From NCBI GenBank assembly GCA_001818015.1, contig MHJO01000024.1, forward strand, positions 1 to 9,312: DNA of 9,312 nt, given 5' to 3'. How positions within the stretch are numbered: the stretch's first letter is position 1; each line of letters begins with the position of its first letter. The notes under the pieces were generated by a model. It saw only the letters and a list, made by a program, of their open reading frames with translations. It was not told the origin of the DNA and searched no databases. Shown one piece after another: positions 1 to 7,399 of this stretch. The DNA comes from Candidatus Harrisonbacteria bacterium RIFOXYD1_FULL_40_9 (GTDB taxonomy: Bacteria; Patescibacteriota; Minisyncoccia; UBA6257; XYD1-FULL-40-9). A program made the position numbers and the translations under genes.

Positions 1-806
1 CCAGACATGAACGATCCGCTTCCTAATGCAGAGACTTGCATCGATTGCGTAAATCCACATGGGAGGAAAAATGTAGCGAAGCCGATAATGATCGGAGTGA
101 ACGTCTTGTGTTCAATCCTCCTGAAAAAATTAAAAAATCCCGATGGCAATGCAATTTTATTTTTCGCAAACACTCCAACTAAATTTAACCCAAGGAACAT
201 CATCACAAGAGAAGCCAGAAGCCCAAGAATCGCCGTAAAAGTAAAGTTGATGCCGATAGCACTGCCGACTATACCAAGAACCCCACCTAATAGCGCGAAA
301 CTAATCAGTCTTCCCATGTGGAAAAGTATAAACGTTTTTGTATCACTCACATTGTCCTGTGATACTTTTGCCGAAAGCGATAAAACTAAACCACCAACTA
401 TGGCAAGACAACTCGAAACTGAAGCGATGAGACCAATAATAAAACTCGTTACAGGAGTTGTTTTGCCGCCAATGCCAAGATTTAAAATTCCAGATTTCTG
501 CAAAAGAAAGAATAAAGCGAGAAACGCGAGCCCAATCGGTATTGCTTTCCAAACAACATCACTGCTTTGTTTTTCTGCGATAGACTTTTCTACCGACAAC
601 TTATATCCGTTCGATTTTATTTTTTCTGTCAAAATTTGAGCTAATGCTCTAGGGTCTTTGTCGTTATCAGTCTCAATTTCGACAGTCTCCAATTTTAAAT
701 CAACCCGAACATTTTTTATGAAATTCTGCCCACTTAAAGCATCTTCGATGAAGATTTTACATGAAGCACAATGAGTGCCGGAGACATGAAATGTGTATGT
801 TTTCAT
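1..806 (-). CDS. HMA domain fused to DsbD/TauE-like membrane domain, partial (3' end outside window)
   Basis: This frame is open from the ATG at 806 to the window edge (268 complete codons, no stop seen). The N-terminal domain (about residues 1-73) is a heavy-metal-associated ferredoxin-like fold with GTHCASC; C13 and C16 form the metal-binding CxxC. A linker follows, then membrane segments at roughly 86-103, 119-143, 158-185, 189-213 and 236 onward. Two membrane cysteines stand out: C133 in SSCLAIVGG and C250 in FLPCGF, placed like the redox pair of the CcdA/DsbD transmembrane family. NCBI-style names would be sulfite exporter TauE/SafE family or cytochrome c biogenesis transmembrane domain with HMA. 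The ATG lies 2 bases after the copA stop, so translation is probably coupled and the gene is the third of a csoR-copA operon. The likely role is in copper handling or thiol/electron transfer across the membrane; the substrate is unknown. The missing C-terminus could hold further helices or a cupredoxin-like domain. Confidence 0.88.
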   Translation of the reverse strand, partial: MKTYTFHVSGTHCASCKIFIEDALSGQNFIKNVRVDLKLETVEIETDNDKDPRALAQILTEKIKSNGYKLSVEKSIAEKQSSDVVWKAIPIGLAFLALFFLLQKSGILNLGIGGKTTPVTSFIIGLIASVSSCLAIVGGLVLSLSAKVSQDNVSDTKTFILFHMGRLISFALLGGVLGIVGSAIGINFTFTAILGLLASLVMMFLGLNLVGVFAKNKIALPSGFFNFFRRIEHKTFTPIIIGFATFFLPCGFTQSMQVSALGSGSFMS

Positions 807-808
807 AT

Positions 809-3103
809 TTATAATTTTTTCGCCTTAATTCGAAGAGAGTTCGACACCACCGACACCGATGACATCGCCATTGCAAAACCGGCAAAAACGGGATTCAAGA
901 GCCATCCAAACACCGGATACAAAGCTCCAGCCGCAAGAGGAATGCCGACGATATTATAGATAAACGCCCAAAACAGATTCTGCTTAATTCCCCTCATGGT
1001 TATTTTTGAGAGCTTGATAGCTTTTACGAGTTTTGAGATATCACCGCCAAGAAGGGTAATACCTGCGGACTCTATTGCTACATCTGTTCCTGTTCCCATA
1101 GCAATTCCTATATCAGCCTGAGCAAGCGCGGGAGCGTCGTTTACGCCATCACCCGCCATTGCCACAACTCGACTCTGCGACTGTAATGCCTTTATTTTTG
1201 CAAGCTTATCCTGCGGTAATACATGAGCCACCACATCATCAATACCCACAAGCGATCCTATGTACTTGGCGGCTTTTTCATCGTCGCCAGTAAGCATAAC
1301 TACCTTAATACCAAGTTTATGAAGATTTTTTATCGCTTCAATCGACTCAGCTTTTATCTCGTCAGCCACCATAACAAAACCAAGTACTTTTTCTTTAGTG
1401 GCGAGAATGACTGGTGTTTTGCCCTGCAAAGTAAACACATCAAGTTGTGCCGCATTAAAGGAAACCTTAAGATCACTTACGAGCTTTGCGTTACCCACAA
1501 AGTATTCCATACCATTAATTATTCCCTTAATTCCTTTGCCTTGTATTCCTTCAAAATCAGAAACTTCTGGGATAAGAATACTCTTCTCCTGTGCATAATT
1601 CACGATCGCGTGAGCAATCGGATGCTCTGACTTTTTTTCAAGTGACGCTAGAATCGATACGAGTTCATCGTCTTTTAGATTTGAAAGATTTTGAATATCG
1701 ACAAGTGTTGGCTTGCCACGAGTCAATGTGCCTGTTTTATCAACCACAACAGTATTTACTTTATGTAATTTTTCAAGAGTAGCGGCATCTTTAATGAGAA
1801 TGCCTTCTCTTGCTCCCTTCCCAACGCCGACAATAATTGCCGTCGGTGTAGCAAGGCCGAGGGCGCAAGGACATGCAATAACAAGAATACCCACAAAAGA
1901 AACAAGGCCAAACGACAAAGCTTGAGAGAAGCCTAGGTATTGCGATCCAAAAACAAGCCACGCGCCAAGAGAAAGAAAAGCGATCACAAGAACAATCGGC
2001 ACAAAAACTGACGAAATTTTGTCTGCAAGTGCTTGTATTGGAGCTTTGCTTCCCTGAGCGTCCTCAACCATTTTGATGATCTGTGCGAGTAGTGTTTCTG
2101 ATCCAACTTTCGTTGCTTTGAATGTAAATGAGCCGCTGGTATTGATTGTTCCTGACACAACACTATCTCCAATCTTTTTCTGCGCCGGCATTGGCTCTCC
2201 GGTAACCATAGATTCATCAACAAAAGAACTGCCATTGGTTATGAGACCGTCGACAGGAATTTTCGCTCCTGGCTTTACAATGATGAGATCGCCATGCCTT
2301 ACGTCATTTACCGATATTTCTATTTCTTTGCCATCACGGATGACGAGTGCCGTCTTCGCTTGAAGATTAAGAAGCTTCTCTATGGCGTCGCCCGTTTTTA
2401 TTTTTGATCGAGCTTCTAAATATTTACCGAGCGCAATAAAAGTAATAACGACGATCGTCACGTCGTAGTATTGGTAATCGACATTTATAAATGGTCGAAG
2501 TGTTTCCTCGAGAGCCGTAACGACAAAGCTATACAAAAAGGCGGCGACAGTTCCGATACCGATCAGTGTATCCATATTTGCCTTGCCGTATCTAAGAAAT
2601 CGATAAAAGCCGAGAAGATACGGCTTCCCAACAACAAAGAGTGTGTATGTCGCTACCAAGGGCATGAGATGATGGAAAAACTCTTTCACCACAGAGCCCA
2701 TTTCCGGCACAAATCCATATTGAACAAGAATGTCCCAGCCCATAACGAAGGCGGCAAAAATCGCAAGAGGGATAGCTGAAAGCACTTTTGATTTCATATC
2801 TGCAACCTCTGCAAGTTTTTCTTTTTTTGACTGATTAAGTCCCAGATGTTCTGCATGCTCGCTCTCAGACATTCCCATTTCTCTGGCAGTGGGAAGAACT
2901 TCTAGTGAATAACCAAGTGGCTCGATATGCTTCGAAAGTTCATGGGGGTTTGTCTTTGACGGATCGAAAGAAACTTTGGCTTTCTCTGTGCCATAGTTCA
3001 CCTCCGCAAACTCCACTCCGGGAATTTTCTTAAAAGCCTTCTCGATGACCGAGGAACATGAAGCGCAATGCATTCCTTTTACTCTATACGTTTGTGTATT
3101 CAT
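809..3103 (-). CDS. copA: Cu(I)-exporting P1B-type ATPase CopA
   Basis: This 764-aa protein pumps Cu(I) out of the cytoplasm using ATP. It is complete and of normal length for a one-HMA CopA. Residues 4-70 are the HMA domain with GMHCASC (C13, C16). The actuator carries TGEP at 301-304, and the membrane metal site is CPC at 411-413. The phosphorylated aspartate is D455 in DKTGT, the nucleotide domain has the HP motif (H494, P495), and the hinge is GDGVND at 651-656. The last two helices carry YN (716-717) and MxxSS (M745, S748, S749), which together with CPC mark the Cu+-specific P1B-1 subgroup rather than Zn/Cd pumps. A short His/Glu-rich linker (about 80-87) follows the HMA domain. The start is 4 bases past the csoR stop, with a weak GGAA upstream. 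The gene is the core of a csoR-copA-HMA/DsbD-like operon and should be controlled by the palindrome at 3391-3414. Ag(I) export is also likely for this family. Confidence 0.97.
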   Translation of the reverse strand: MNTQTYRVKGMHCASCSSVIEKAFKKIPGVEFAEVNYGTEKAKVSFDPSKTNPHELSKHIEPLGYSLEVLPTAREMGMSESEHAEHLGLNQSKKEKLAEVADMKSKVLSAIPLAIFAAFVMGWDILVQYGFVPEMGSVVKEFFHHLMPLVATYTLFVVGKPYLLGFYRFLRYGKANMDTLIGIGTVAAFLYSFVVTALEETLRPFINVDYQYYDVTIVVITFIALGKYLEARSKIKTGDAIEKLLNLQAKTALVIRDGKEIEISVNDVRHGDLIIVKPGAKIPVDGLITNGSSFVDESMVTGEPMPAQKKIGDSVVSGTINTSGSFTFKATKVGSETLLAQIIKMVEDAQGSKAPIQALADKISSVFVPIVLVIAFLSLGAWLVFGSQYLGFSQALSFGLVSFVGILVIACPCALGLATPTAIIVGVGKGAREGILIKDAATLEKLHKVNTVVVDKTGTLTRGKPTLVDIQNLSNLKDDELVSILASLEKKSEHPIAHAIVNYAQEKSILIPEVSDFEGIQGKGIKGIINGMEYFVGNAKLVSDLKVSFNAAQLDVFTLQGKTPVILATKEKVLGFVMVADEIKAESIEAIKNLHKLGIKVVMLTGDDEKAAKYIGSLVGIDDVVAHVLPQDKLAKIKALQSQSRVVAMAGDGVNDAPALAQADIGIAMGTGTDVAIESAGITLLGGDISKLVKAIKLSKITMRGIKQNLFWAFIYNIVGIPLAAGALYPVFGWLLNPVFAGFAMAMSSVSVVSNSLRIKAKKL

Positions 3104-3107
3104 GATA

Positions 3108-3374
3108 TTATTTCCGTTTAAGTTTATAAACTTTAAGAATTTCTTCTTTTGCCCGAACTGTTTGTCCCGACTTTACTTGGTCAAGAATACAACCACCGAT
3201 ATGATTTTCAAGCAATAAATCTTCAACATTAGATAATCCCTGCTTCACGGCAGAGGTCTGTGTAATTACATCAATGCAGTAAGTATCGCTCTCTATCATT
3301 TTTTGAAGCCCTCGGACTTGGCCCTCAAGGAGTTTAAGACGGCGAACAATTTTCATTTTGTTTTGATTGCCCAT
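3108..3374 (-). CDS. csoR: CsoR-family copper-sensing transcriptional repressor
   Basis: This small all-helical repressor (former DUF156) binds operator DNA and releases it on Cu(I) binding. The longest frame starts at 3395 (95 aa). In that numbering C40, H65 and C69 reproduce the Cys-His-Cys Cu(I) site of Mycobacterium tuberculosis CsoR (C36, H61, C65) with a constant offset of four. The second-shell Y39 and E85 match Y35 and E81. The diagnostic stretch [12 protein letters not shown] is at 18-29. The ATG at 3395 lies inside the operator and -10 region, so it cannot be the start on the predicted transcript. I chose the in-frame ATG at 3374 (88 aa). ATGs at 3383 (nearly leaderless) and 3356 (82 aa) are alternatives, and none has a clear Shine-Dalgarno. 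The stop is 4 bases before copA, so the two are co-transcribed. Paralogues sensing Ni (RcnR), formaldehyde (FrmR) or persulfide (CstR) are less likely, given the His residue and the copA neighbour. Confidence 0.95.
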   Translation of the reverse strand: MGNQNKMKIVRRLKLLEGQVRGLQKMIESDTYCIDVITQTSAVKQGLSNVEDLLLENHIGGCILDQVKSGQTVRAKEEILKVYKLKRK

Positions 3375-3390
3375 ATATTGCATATAATAT

Positions 3391-3414
3391 AGCATACCCC
3401 CATGGGGGTATGCT
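3391..3414. promoter_or_regulatory. CsoR operator: perfect 24-bp palindrome
   Basis: The sequence is a perfect inverted repeat with half-site AGCATACCCCCA and no central spacer. The core TACCCCCATGGGGGTA is the G/C-tract pattern of CsoR operators flanked by AT pairs. It fills the spacer between the -35 and -10 boxes of the csoR promoter and runs through the -10, so bound repressor would block RNA polymerase. I saw no second copy of this pattern in the window, so regulation appears limited to the csoR-copA operon. Confidence 0.93.
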
Positions 3415-3420
3415 TGTCAA
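3391..3420 (-). promoter_or_regulatory. Sigma70-type promoter of the csoR-copA operon
   Basis: The minus strand has a consensus -35 TTGACA (3420-3415), then an 18-bp spacer and a -10-like TATGCT (3396-3391). Transcription would begin near 3384. The -35 lies only 14 bases after the vkor stop codon at 3435 and there is no terminator between, so read-through from the dsbA-vkor genes could add uninduced transcription. The operator occupies the spacer and the -10. Confidence 0.8.
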
Positions 3421-3434
3421 GATACTCGATTCCC

Positions 3435-3905
3435 TTATTTATTCTCTTTTTTTTTAAATTTCGACAACAAAATTCCAAAAACAAAGAGCATTGTTGATGT
3501 TACTGCCGAAATTACACAGTAAAAGCAAATTGCCTTAATGATGAATAACTGGAGAAATAAGAACCAAATAGATGCAAAAAATCCTATAAAAACAAAGTGA
3601 GCTATAAAATACAAAATTCTCTCGTTCCGTGTATCGCAGTAGGCAATAAGGGAAATAAATAAAGTACAATAATATAATGCGCCGAGAAGAGCGACAGGAA
3701 TACCAGCAATAGACGCATAACGACTTGTTATAACTTCATTACAACCTTCGAAAATAGAACAATTAATTGATGATCCAAGAAAATGCTGAACAGTAAGATA
3801 AGTAGCATCCAAAAAACCGACAAAACTAAAGAGCAAAAGCAGACCAATCAACCACTTATGAATTGGAGTCAATGGCCTCTTTAATGATATTTCTGAATTC
3901 GTCAT
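3435..3905 (-). CDS. Vitamin K epoxide reductase (VKOR) family disulfide-forming membrane protein
   Basis: This 156-aa integral membrane protein has the bacterial VKOR core of four helices (about 17-37, 66-89, 96-122, 126-150). It is expected to oxidise DsbA-like partners and pass electrons to quinone, doing the job of DsbB. The catalytic residues are present: loop cysteines C49 and C55, S61 in TSRYASIAGIP, and the active-site CxxC as CFYC at 127-130. Spacing matches cyanobacterial VKOR (C50, C56, S62, C130, C133). Here VKOR stands alone, whereas some bacteria fuse it to a thioredoxin domain; the partner is the separate DsbA-like gene just upstream. The only ATG in the N-terminal region is at 3905 and overlaps the end of the dsbA-like gene by 50 bp in another frame. 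A TTG at 3872 preceded by AGAGG is a possible shorter start. The stop is just upstream of the csoR promoter. Confidence 0.95.
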   Translation of the reverse strand: MTNSEISLKRPLTPIHKWLIGLLLLFSFVGFLDATYLTVQHFLGSSINCSIFEGCNEVITSRYASIAGIPVALLGALYYCTLFISLIAYCDTRNERILYFIAHFVFIGFFASIWFLFLQLFIIKAICFYCVISAVTSTMLFVFGILLSKFKKKENK

Positions 3906-4545
3906 AATTGCTTGGGTTTTTTATCTTTTGCCCATTAAGAAAAAAGGTTGGTGTTGCATTCACTTCTGACTCAATACCTCCCGCATAGTCATTCGTGACT
4001 TTTTCCTTAACCTCATTCGAATCGAAATCAATTTTAAACTGATTACTGTTCAATCCCAATGATTGGGCATACGAGAGAAAAATATCTTCTGTATTTTTTT
4101 GACTAGACCACGTAGCTTGATTCTCAAAAATCATATCGTGCATCTCCCAAAACTTACCCTGCCTGCCTGCCGCTTCAGCGGCCCAAGCAGCCGACTCGGC
4201 ATTTACATGTATTTGTTTTAACGGAAAATGACGATAGATAAATTGTATTTTATTAGAAAATTCCTGATCAAGTTGCTTTAGAAGAGAAAAATAGAAGGCG
4301 CATGCCGGACACTGAAAGTCACTATACTCGACCAAAACTACTTGTGCATCTTTTGCCCCCTTAACCCAGTCAGAGTCAGAGGAAGAAATAGTATTAATAA
4401 GTAGGGCTGTTTGATTTGACTCGTTATTACTGAATTTTATTAAACCAAAAACGACTCCGCCAAGGAGAAGGCTTGCAGACAACCAGAGCATTACCCGCCT
4501 TAAGAGCCGTTTATTATGCAATCGCGTCAATGTTTGTTCATTCAC
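3856..4545 (-). CDS. Membrane-anchored DsbA-like thiol:disulfide oxidase (thioredoxin_4 family)
   Basis: This 229-aa protein has a basic N-terminus, one membrane anchor (about 18-37), a Ser/Asn-rich linker and a DsbA-type thioredoxin fold. The active site is CPAC at 79-82 in YSDFQCPACAFY. A helical insertion with RHFPL and AESAAWAAEAAGRQGKFWEMHD follows, then the cis-proline loop TPTFFLNG with T198-P199. It should form disulfides in exported proteins and be reoxidised by the overlapping VKOR. The start is a GTG at 4545; no in-frame ATG exists between the upstream stop and M19, which lies within the anchor. A purine-rich GAGGTGGG lies upstream but about 19 bases from the GTG, too far for a normal Shine-Dalgarno, so the start is the weakest part of this call. 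TTG codons at residues 6 and 9 are alternatives. It is 56 bp downstream of the 49-aa membrane protein gene and may share its transcript. Confidence 0.94.
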   Translation of the reverse strand: MNEQTLTRLHNKRLLRRVMLWLSASLLLGGVVFGLIKFSNNESNQTALLINTISSSDSDWVKGAKDAQVVLVEYSDFQCPACAFYFSLLKQLDQEFSNKIQFIYRHFPLKQIHVNAESAAWAAEAAGRQGKFWEMHDMIFENQATWSSQKNTEDIFLSYAQSLGLNSNQFKIDFDSNEVKEKVTNDYAGGIESEVNATPTFFLNGQKIKNPSNYDEFRNIIKEAIDSNS

Positions 4546-4601
4546 GCATACACTATATCACCCACCTCATTATTTCTCAACAGCGCCGCACGATCGTATA
4601 T

Positions 4602-4751
4602 TTATTTTTTATTTATCCATTTAATCAAAGAAATGATTATTAGGACTAGTATTGTCCAAGAAAGTATGGTGGTTATCCAAAAAATAAAACTAGCACCGTT
4701 CCATCCAAAACCCAATCCGTTCATCATTTGATACATATTTTGATATGTCAT
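4602..4751 (-). CDS. Small single-pass membrane protein, 49 aa, unknown function
   Basis: A short reading frame starts with ATG at 4751 and stops with TAA at 4604-4602. The protein has a Met/Gln/Gly/aromatic N-terminus (MTYQNMYQMMNGLGFGWNG), a membrane segment at about residues 21-43, and a basic tail ending in KWINKK. Positive residues only at the C-terminus predict N-outside, C-inside. The design echoes the membrane region of the SHOCT protein at 6537-7226 (aromatic/Gly stretch, then a helix, then basic residues). I do not recognise a named family. It fills most of an otherwise unexplained 326-bp gap, on the same strand as and 56 bp ahead of the dsbA-like gene, so it may be the first gene of that transcript. 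The Met-rich N-terminus could bind Cu(I), but that is a guess. No Shine-Dalgarno is seen. Confidence 0.62.
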   Translation of the reverse strand: MTYQNMYQMMNGLGFGWNGASFIFWITTILSWTILVLIIISLIKWINKK

Positions 4752-4871
4752 ATAAAGTTTTACATTAACTAATTACGACCTTTTTATAATAATAACCTAT
4801 ATCGACAGCCCAAACACCCAATACATACACACCCGCAAATCCATCTTTATCCACAGACTTATTTTATCATT

Positions 4872-6305
4872 TCAATTTTCTAATTTATCGAGACTTAGAA
4901 GTGGTCGCCACGTATTGCCTTTATCACTAGATCTCCAAATGCGCGCTAGATCGGAATTTATGTATATGACGTTCGTATCGATCGGGTCGAAAACAATATT
5001 CGTTGCTCGGTGATCACTTGTGATGCTTTCCGGAAGCTTTCCCACAACATTCCATGTCTTCCCCCCGTCAAGGCTTTCAAAAATATCATTGGGTTCGGCA
5101 TAAAGATTTAATCCGATCAATCTCATTCCAGTTTTGTCGTGCGGATCATATCGCGCAAAGTTTACTATCATGATGCTTGGCTCATTAAGAGTACCGTCAA
5201 TTGAGTAATACACCTTATCCGTATTGTCTTTGCTTGCCATCATAAAAAAATGGTTCATATTTACCGATGAAACATCAATATAACGTATACCAATACCAAG
5301 AGTTGAGCCAAGTTTTGTCCAAGTAAGGCCGGCGTCATTCGTTTCCAATAATCCCCATTGTTCGTTGGTAGATTTCTTGCCAACATTCGAACCAGATGGC
5401 AATCCAAACGTCGCGAGCCGCACTATTTTAGAATTTTTAGCATCGATGAAAATTCCAGGCGTTCTCATGTCTGTGAAAAATCCAGTCGGGAGCTCATTCC
5501 ATGTCTTGCCACCATCTGCTGTCTTATAAACGACTCCCTTAATGACAAAGACATTGCCTTTATCGATCCCATCCATGCCCTGAGGAAGAGCAGAGGTCGT
5601 AACATAAACTATATTTGAGTTTATTGGATCAATAATCGCCGCTTCCGTGTAAGCGCTCATCTCGCTCGTGAAAAGCTGATGCCATGTAGCGCCGCCATCC
5701 AAACTCTCAGAAAGCCCACCAAGACCCTCTCCTACTCTCCGGGGTGCGCTTCCTCCTGGAGCCAAGAGACGATCGGGATTTGAGGGATCGATATATAAAT
5801 GGAAACGAAGATCGTGGCAAGGCTTTGACGGATCGTCATTCCTTGGAAGTCCCTTGAGTCCTTTTCCAGAAAAACTCCATGTATCTCCCCCATCAACGCT
5901 TTTGTAAATACCTTTGTATTCTACGTTGACGTACATCACTTTATTGTTTCTTGGATTTATTACAAATGTTTGTTCGGTTCTGTGATTGTCGAAACCTAAC
6001 CTAGGATAACAATTAACTGGGTATCCCTGAACAACGTCGTCATTTACTGCTATTTTGGAGTTATTAAAAGAACTCGGTTGACTCTCACGTACAATTGTTT
6101 TCGGTTTTTGGCCTACTTCTATGACACCCTCCTGGACAAGTTTGGAAGTGTTTTCACGAACTAGAATTTCTTCGAGTTTTTGAACATTCTCTTCTTTCAA
6201 CGCCACTGGCCGATTCGAAAAATAAAAATAGCTTTTCAAGCCAAGAACTATAACGGTAATTGCTATGCCAATGATTGTAATTTGAATAAATCCTTTTTTA
6301 GCCAT
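4872..6305 (-). CDS. Membrane-anchored BNR/Asp-box beta-propeller protein (sialidase/YCF48/VPS10-like fold)
   Basis: This 477-aa protein has an uncleaved-looking N-terminal anchor (about 7-29), a charged linker (35-95) and a long domain with six Asp-box motifs of the form S/T-x-D-x-G-x-T-W, at 136-143, 201-208, 262-269, 322-329, 411-418 and 459-466. A degenerate seventh begins near YSIDG (367-371). Irregular spacing of 37-82 residues between box ends suggests a six- to seven-bladed propeller outside the membrane. C99 and C163 could form a disulfide, fitting the nearby DsbA/VKOR pair. Asp boxes are structural turns and do not indicate an enzyme; I see no clear sialidase arginine triad or RIP motif, so a binding or scaffold role is more likely than glycan hydrolysis. 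The ATG at 6305 is preceded by TAGAAT about 8 bases upstream, which would make a nearly leaderless mRNA. Flanking gaps are 230 bp upstream and 120 bp downstream, so it is probably transcribed alone. Confidence 0.9.
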   Translation of the reverse strand: MAKKGFIQITIIGIAITVIVLGLKSYFYFSNRPVALKEENVQKLEEILVRENTSKLVQEGVIEVGQKPKTIVRESQPSSFNNSKIAVNDDVVQGYPVNCYPRLGFDNHRTEQTFVINPRNNKVMYVNVEYKGIYKSVDGGDTWSFSGKGLKGLPRNDDPSKPCHDLRFHLYIDPSNPDRLLAPGGSAPRRVGEGLGGLSESLDGGATWHQLFTSEMSAYTEAAIIDPINSNIVYVTTSALPQGMDGIDKGNVFVIKGVVYKTADGGKTWNELPTGFFTDMRTPGIFIDAKNSKIVRLATFGLPSGSNVGKKSTNEQWGLLETNDAGLTWTKLGSTLGIGIRYIDVSSVNMNHFFMMASKDNTDKVYYSIDGTLNEPSIMIVNFARYDPHDKTGMRLIGLNLYAEPNDIFESLDGGKTWNVVGKLPESITSDHRATNIVFDPIDTNVIYINSDLARIWRSSDKGNTWRPLLSLDKLEN

Positions 6306-6536
6306 CTTTTCAATTCTACCTGATTACAAAAATAAAGGCATTGGTTTTTCTCTACTCATATAAATTAGTTCCGCGCCATGTGGGATAGCAGAATCTTTCG
6401 AGGTTACAATTTTTTCATTGGATGTATTTTAGACGTAAAATAAATACCCTAAGTACTGCCCGTTACCAAAACAATACCCATCAAAATCACTAAAACAAAG
6501 AGATGATAAATAATTTTTTATTATAACTTTGCGTGA

Positions 6537-7226
6537 TTAACTTAAATCTTTTTTCTTTTCCTCAAACTCTTGCTTGTTAATCTCGCCCTTTGCGTATCGT
6601 TCTTTCAAAACTTCAAGCGCAGACTTTGCGTGATTGTTGTGGCTACTACGCGATTGTCTTATAAGCCATCTAATAAGCGCGACAATGCCGGCGATTATCA
6701 AAACCCACCAAAGGATCATAAAAATCCAGCCGAAACTATTAAAAAGCCCGAATCCAAAATTCATCATATTATTTGTTGAATTATTATTACTAAAGGGAGA
6801 CGACCATCCTCCCCACATCATATTCACCATCGGCATCCAGCCGCCGCTTATAGCTGGAAATGCCGCCGATGTATCGCAACCAGAAAGACGCCTACCCATA
6901 ACAATGTGAATCTGCTCTTCGCCGCCTTCGCCATAGGCTTGAATCATTATGGCATTCATGGCGACGTGCGAATCTCCGGTCATTTGTCCCATAAAATACT
7001 CGCCAAGTACTCCATACTGCTCATCGCTTAGATCGTCACAAGTAACTTCTCTTGCTTGTAGTTTATTCCAAAACTCTTTGCCCTCTTGTTCTTCGCGAGT
7101 AGTGTGTTCCACGACCTCATTCCAATCAACCGAAGTATTAGAAAATCCACCCATCATTTGAGCATTCACTGATTCAGCGACAAATATTGATCCGAAAATG
7201 AAAATTGTAATGAGAAGTTTTTTCAT
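6537..7226 (-). CDS. Secreted/membrane Met-rich protein with C-terminal SHOCT domain
   Basis: This 229-aa protein has a signal peptide (1-22, likely cleaved after VNA), an exported domain, one membrane helix (about 164-188) and a C-terminal SHOCT motif (201-228, ALEVLKERYAKGEINKQEF). The exported part (about 60-120) holds C63 and C117 flanking a Met/His-rich helical stretch: M79, M82, H87, M90, M94, H107 and M110, ending in MGRRLSGC. From memory, similar Cys/Met/His segments recur in uncharacterised CPR proteins. A Trp/Met/Gly-rich spacer (129-160) leads into the helix. SHOCT is a short oligomerisation module, expected inside the cell here. The Met/His pattern and copper genes nearby make extracytoplasmic Cu(I) binding plausible but unproven. 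The two cysteines could be a DsbA substrate. It starts at an ATG with no Shine-Dalgarno, and no terminator is evident downstream. Confidence 0.82.
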   Translation of the reverse strand: MKKLLITIFIFGSIFVAESVNAQMMGGFSNTSVDWNEVVEHTTREEQEGKEFWNKLQAREVTCDDLSDEQYGVLGEYFMGQMTGDSHVAMNAIMIQAYGEGGEEQIHIVMGRRLSGCDTSAAFPAISGGWMPMVNMMWGGWSSPFSNNNSTNNMMNFGFGLFNSFGWIFMILWWVLIIAGIVALIRWLIRQSRSSHNNHAKSALEVLKERYAKGEINKQEFEEKKKDLS

Positions 7227-7312
7227 ATAGTTATATTTTTAATGCATTTTTATTGATTGAAAAAAATGAAATTCAAGTAAGTAAACATGATTCACTTTTT
7301 TGCTCTACCCTT

Positions 7313-7399
7313 TTATTTAACAGAATCCGGATCGGGTAAGGCACAACAAATCCCAAAGCTGGCGCACTCAGTCTTTTTTATTCGGGATATCTTTATAGA
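7313..7399 (-). pseudogene. Frameshifted remnant of the 3' end of the TspO-fusion gene
   Basis: After the TAG at 7402-7400 the DNA still reads as protein if two single-base indels are allowed. Adding one A in the ATAAATTC run (near 7420) and removing one from the A6 run (near 7373) joins the upstream domain to TIKFKADVVYKDIPNKKTEC and then on to CALPDPDSVK and a TAA at 7315-7313. That last stretch is in the same frame as the upstream gene. The joined segment has the alternating hydrophobic pattern and late cysteines that I recall at the C-terminus of related CPR domains. It could be a true decaying 3' end, a consensus error in homopolymers, or chance. Confidence 0.4.

Noticed and set aside
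7..639. A 210-codon open frame on the plus strand
   Set aside because: It lies antisense to the HMA-DsbD-like gene, whose minus-strand frame has clear HMA and membrane motifs. The plus-strand translation is Pro/Ile/Lys-rich with no domain.
1984..2235. Secondary minus-strand frame within copA
   Set aside because: It is a shadow of copA in another frame with no domain content.
4765..4854. A 29-codon GTG-started minus-strand frame after the propeller gene
   Set aside because: It is short, with no Shine-Dalgarno, mixed composition and no recognisable pattern; probably chance.
6306..6536. Short hydrophobic frames and a weak ATAAT/ATTAT hairpin between the SHOCT and propeller genes
   Set aside because: The frames are 13-30 codons with poor or no starts, and the hairpin is too weak and lacks a GC stem to be called a terminator. 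I see no other feature here.
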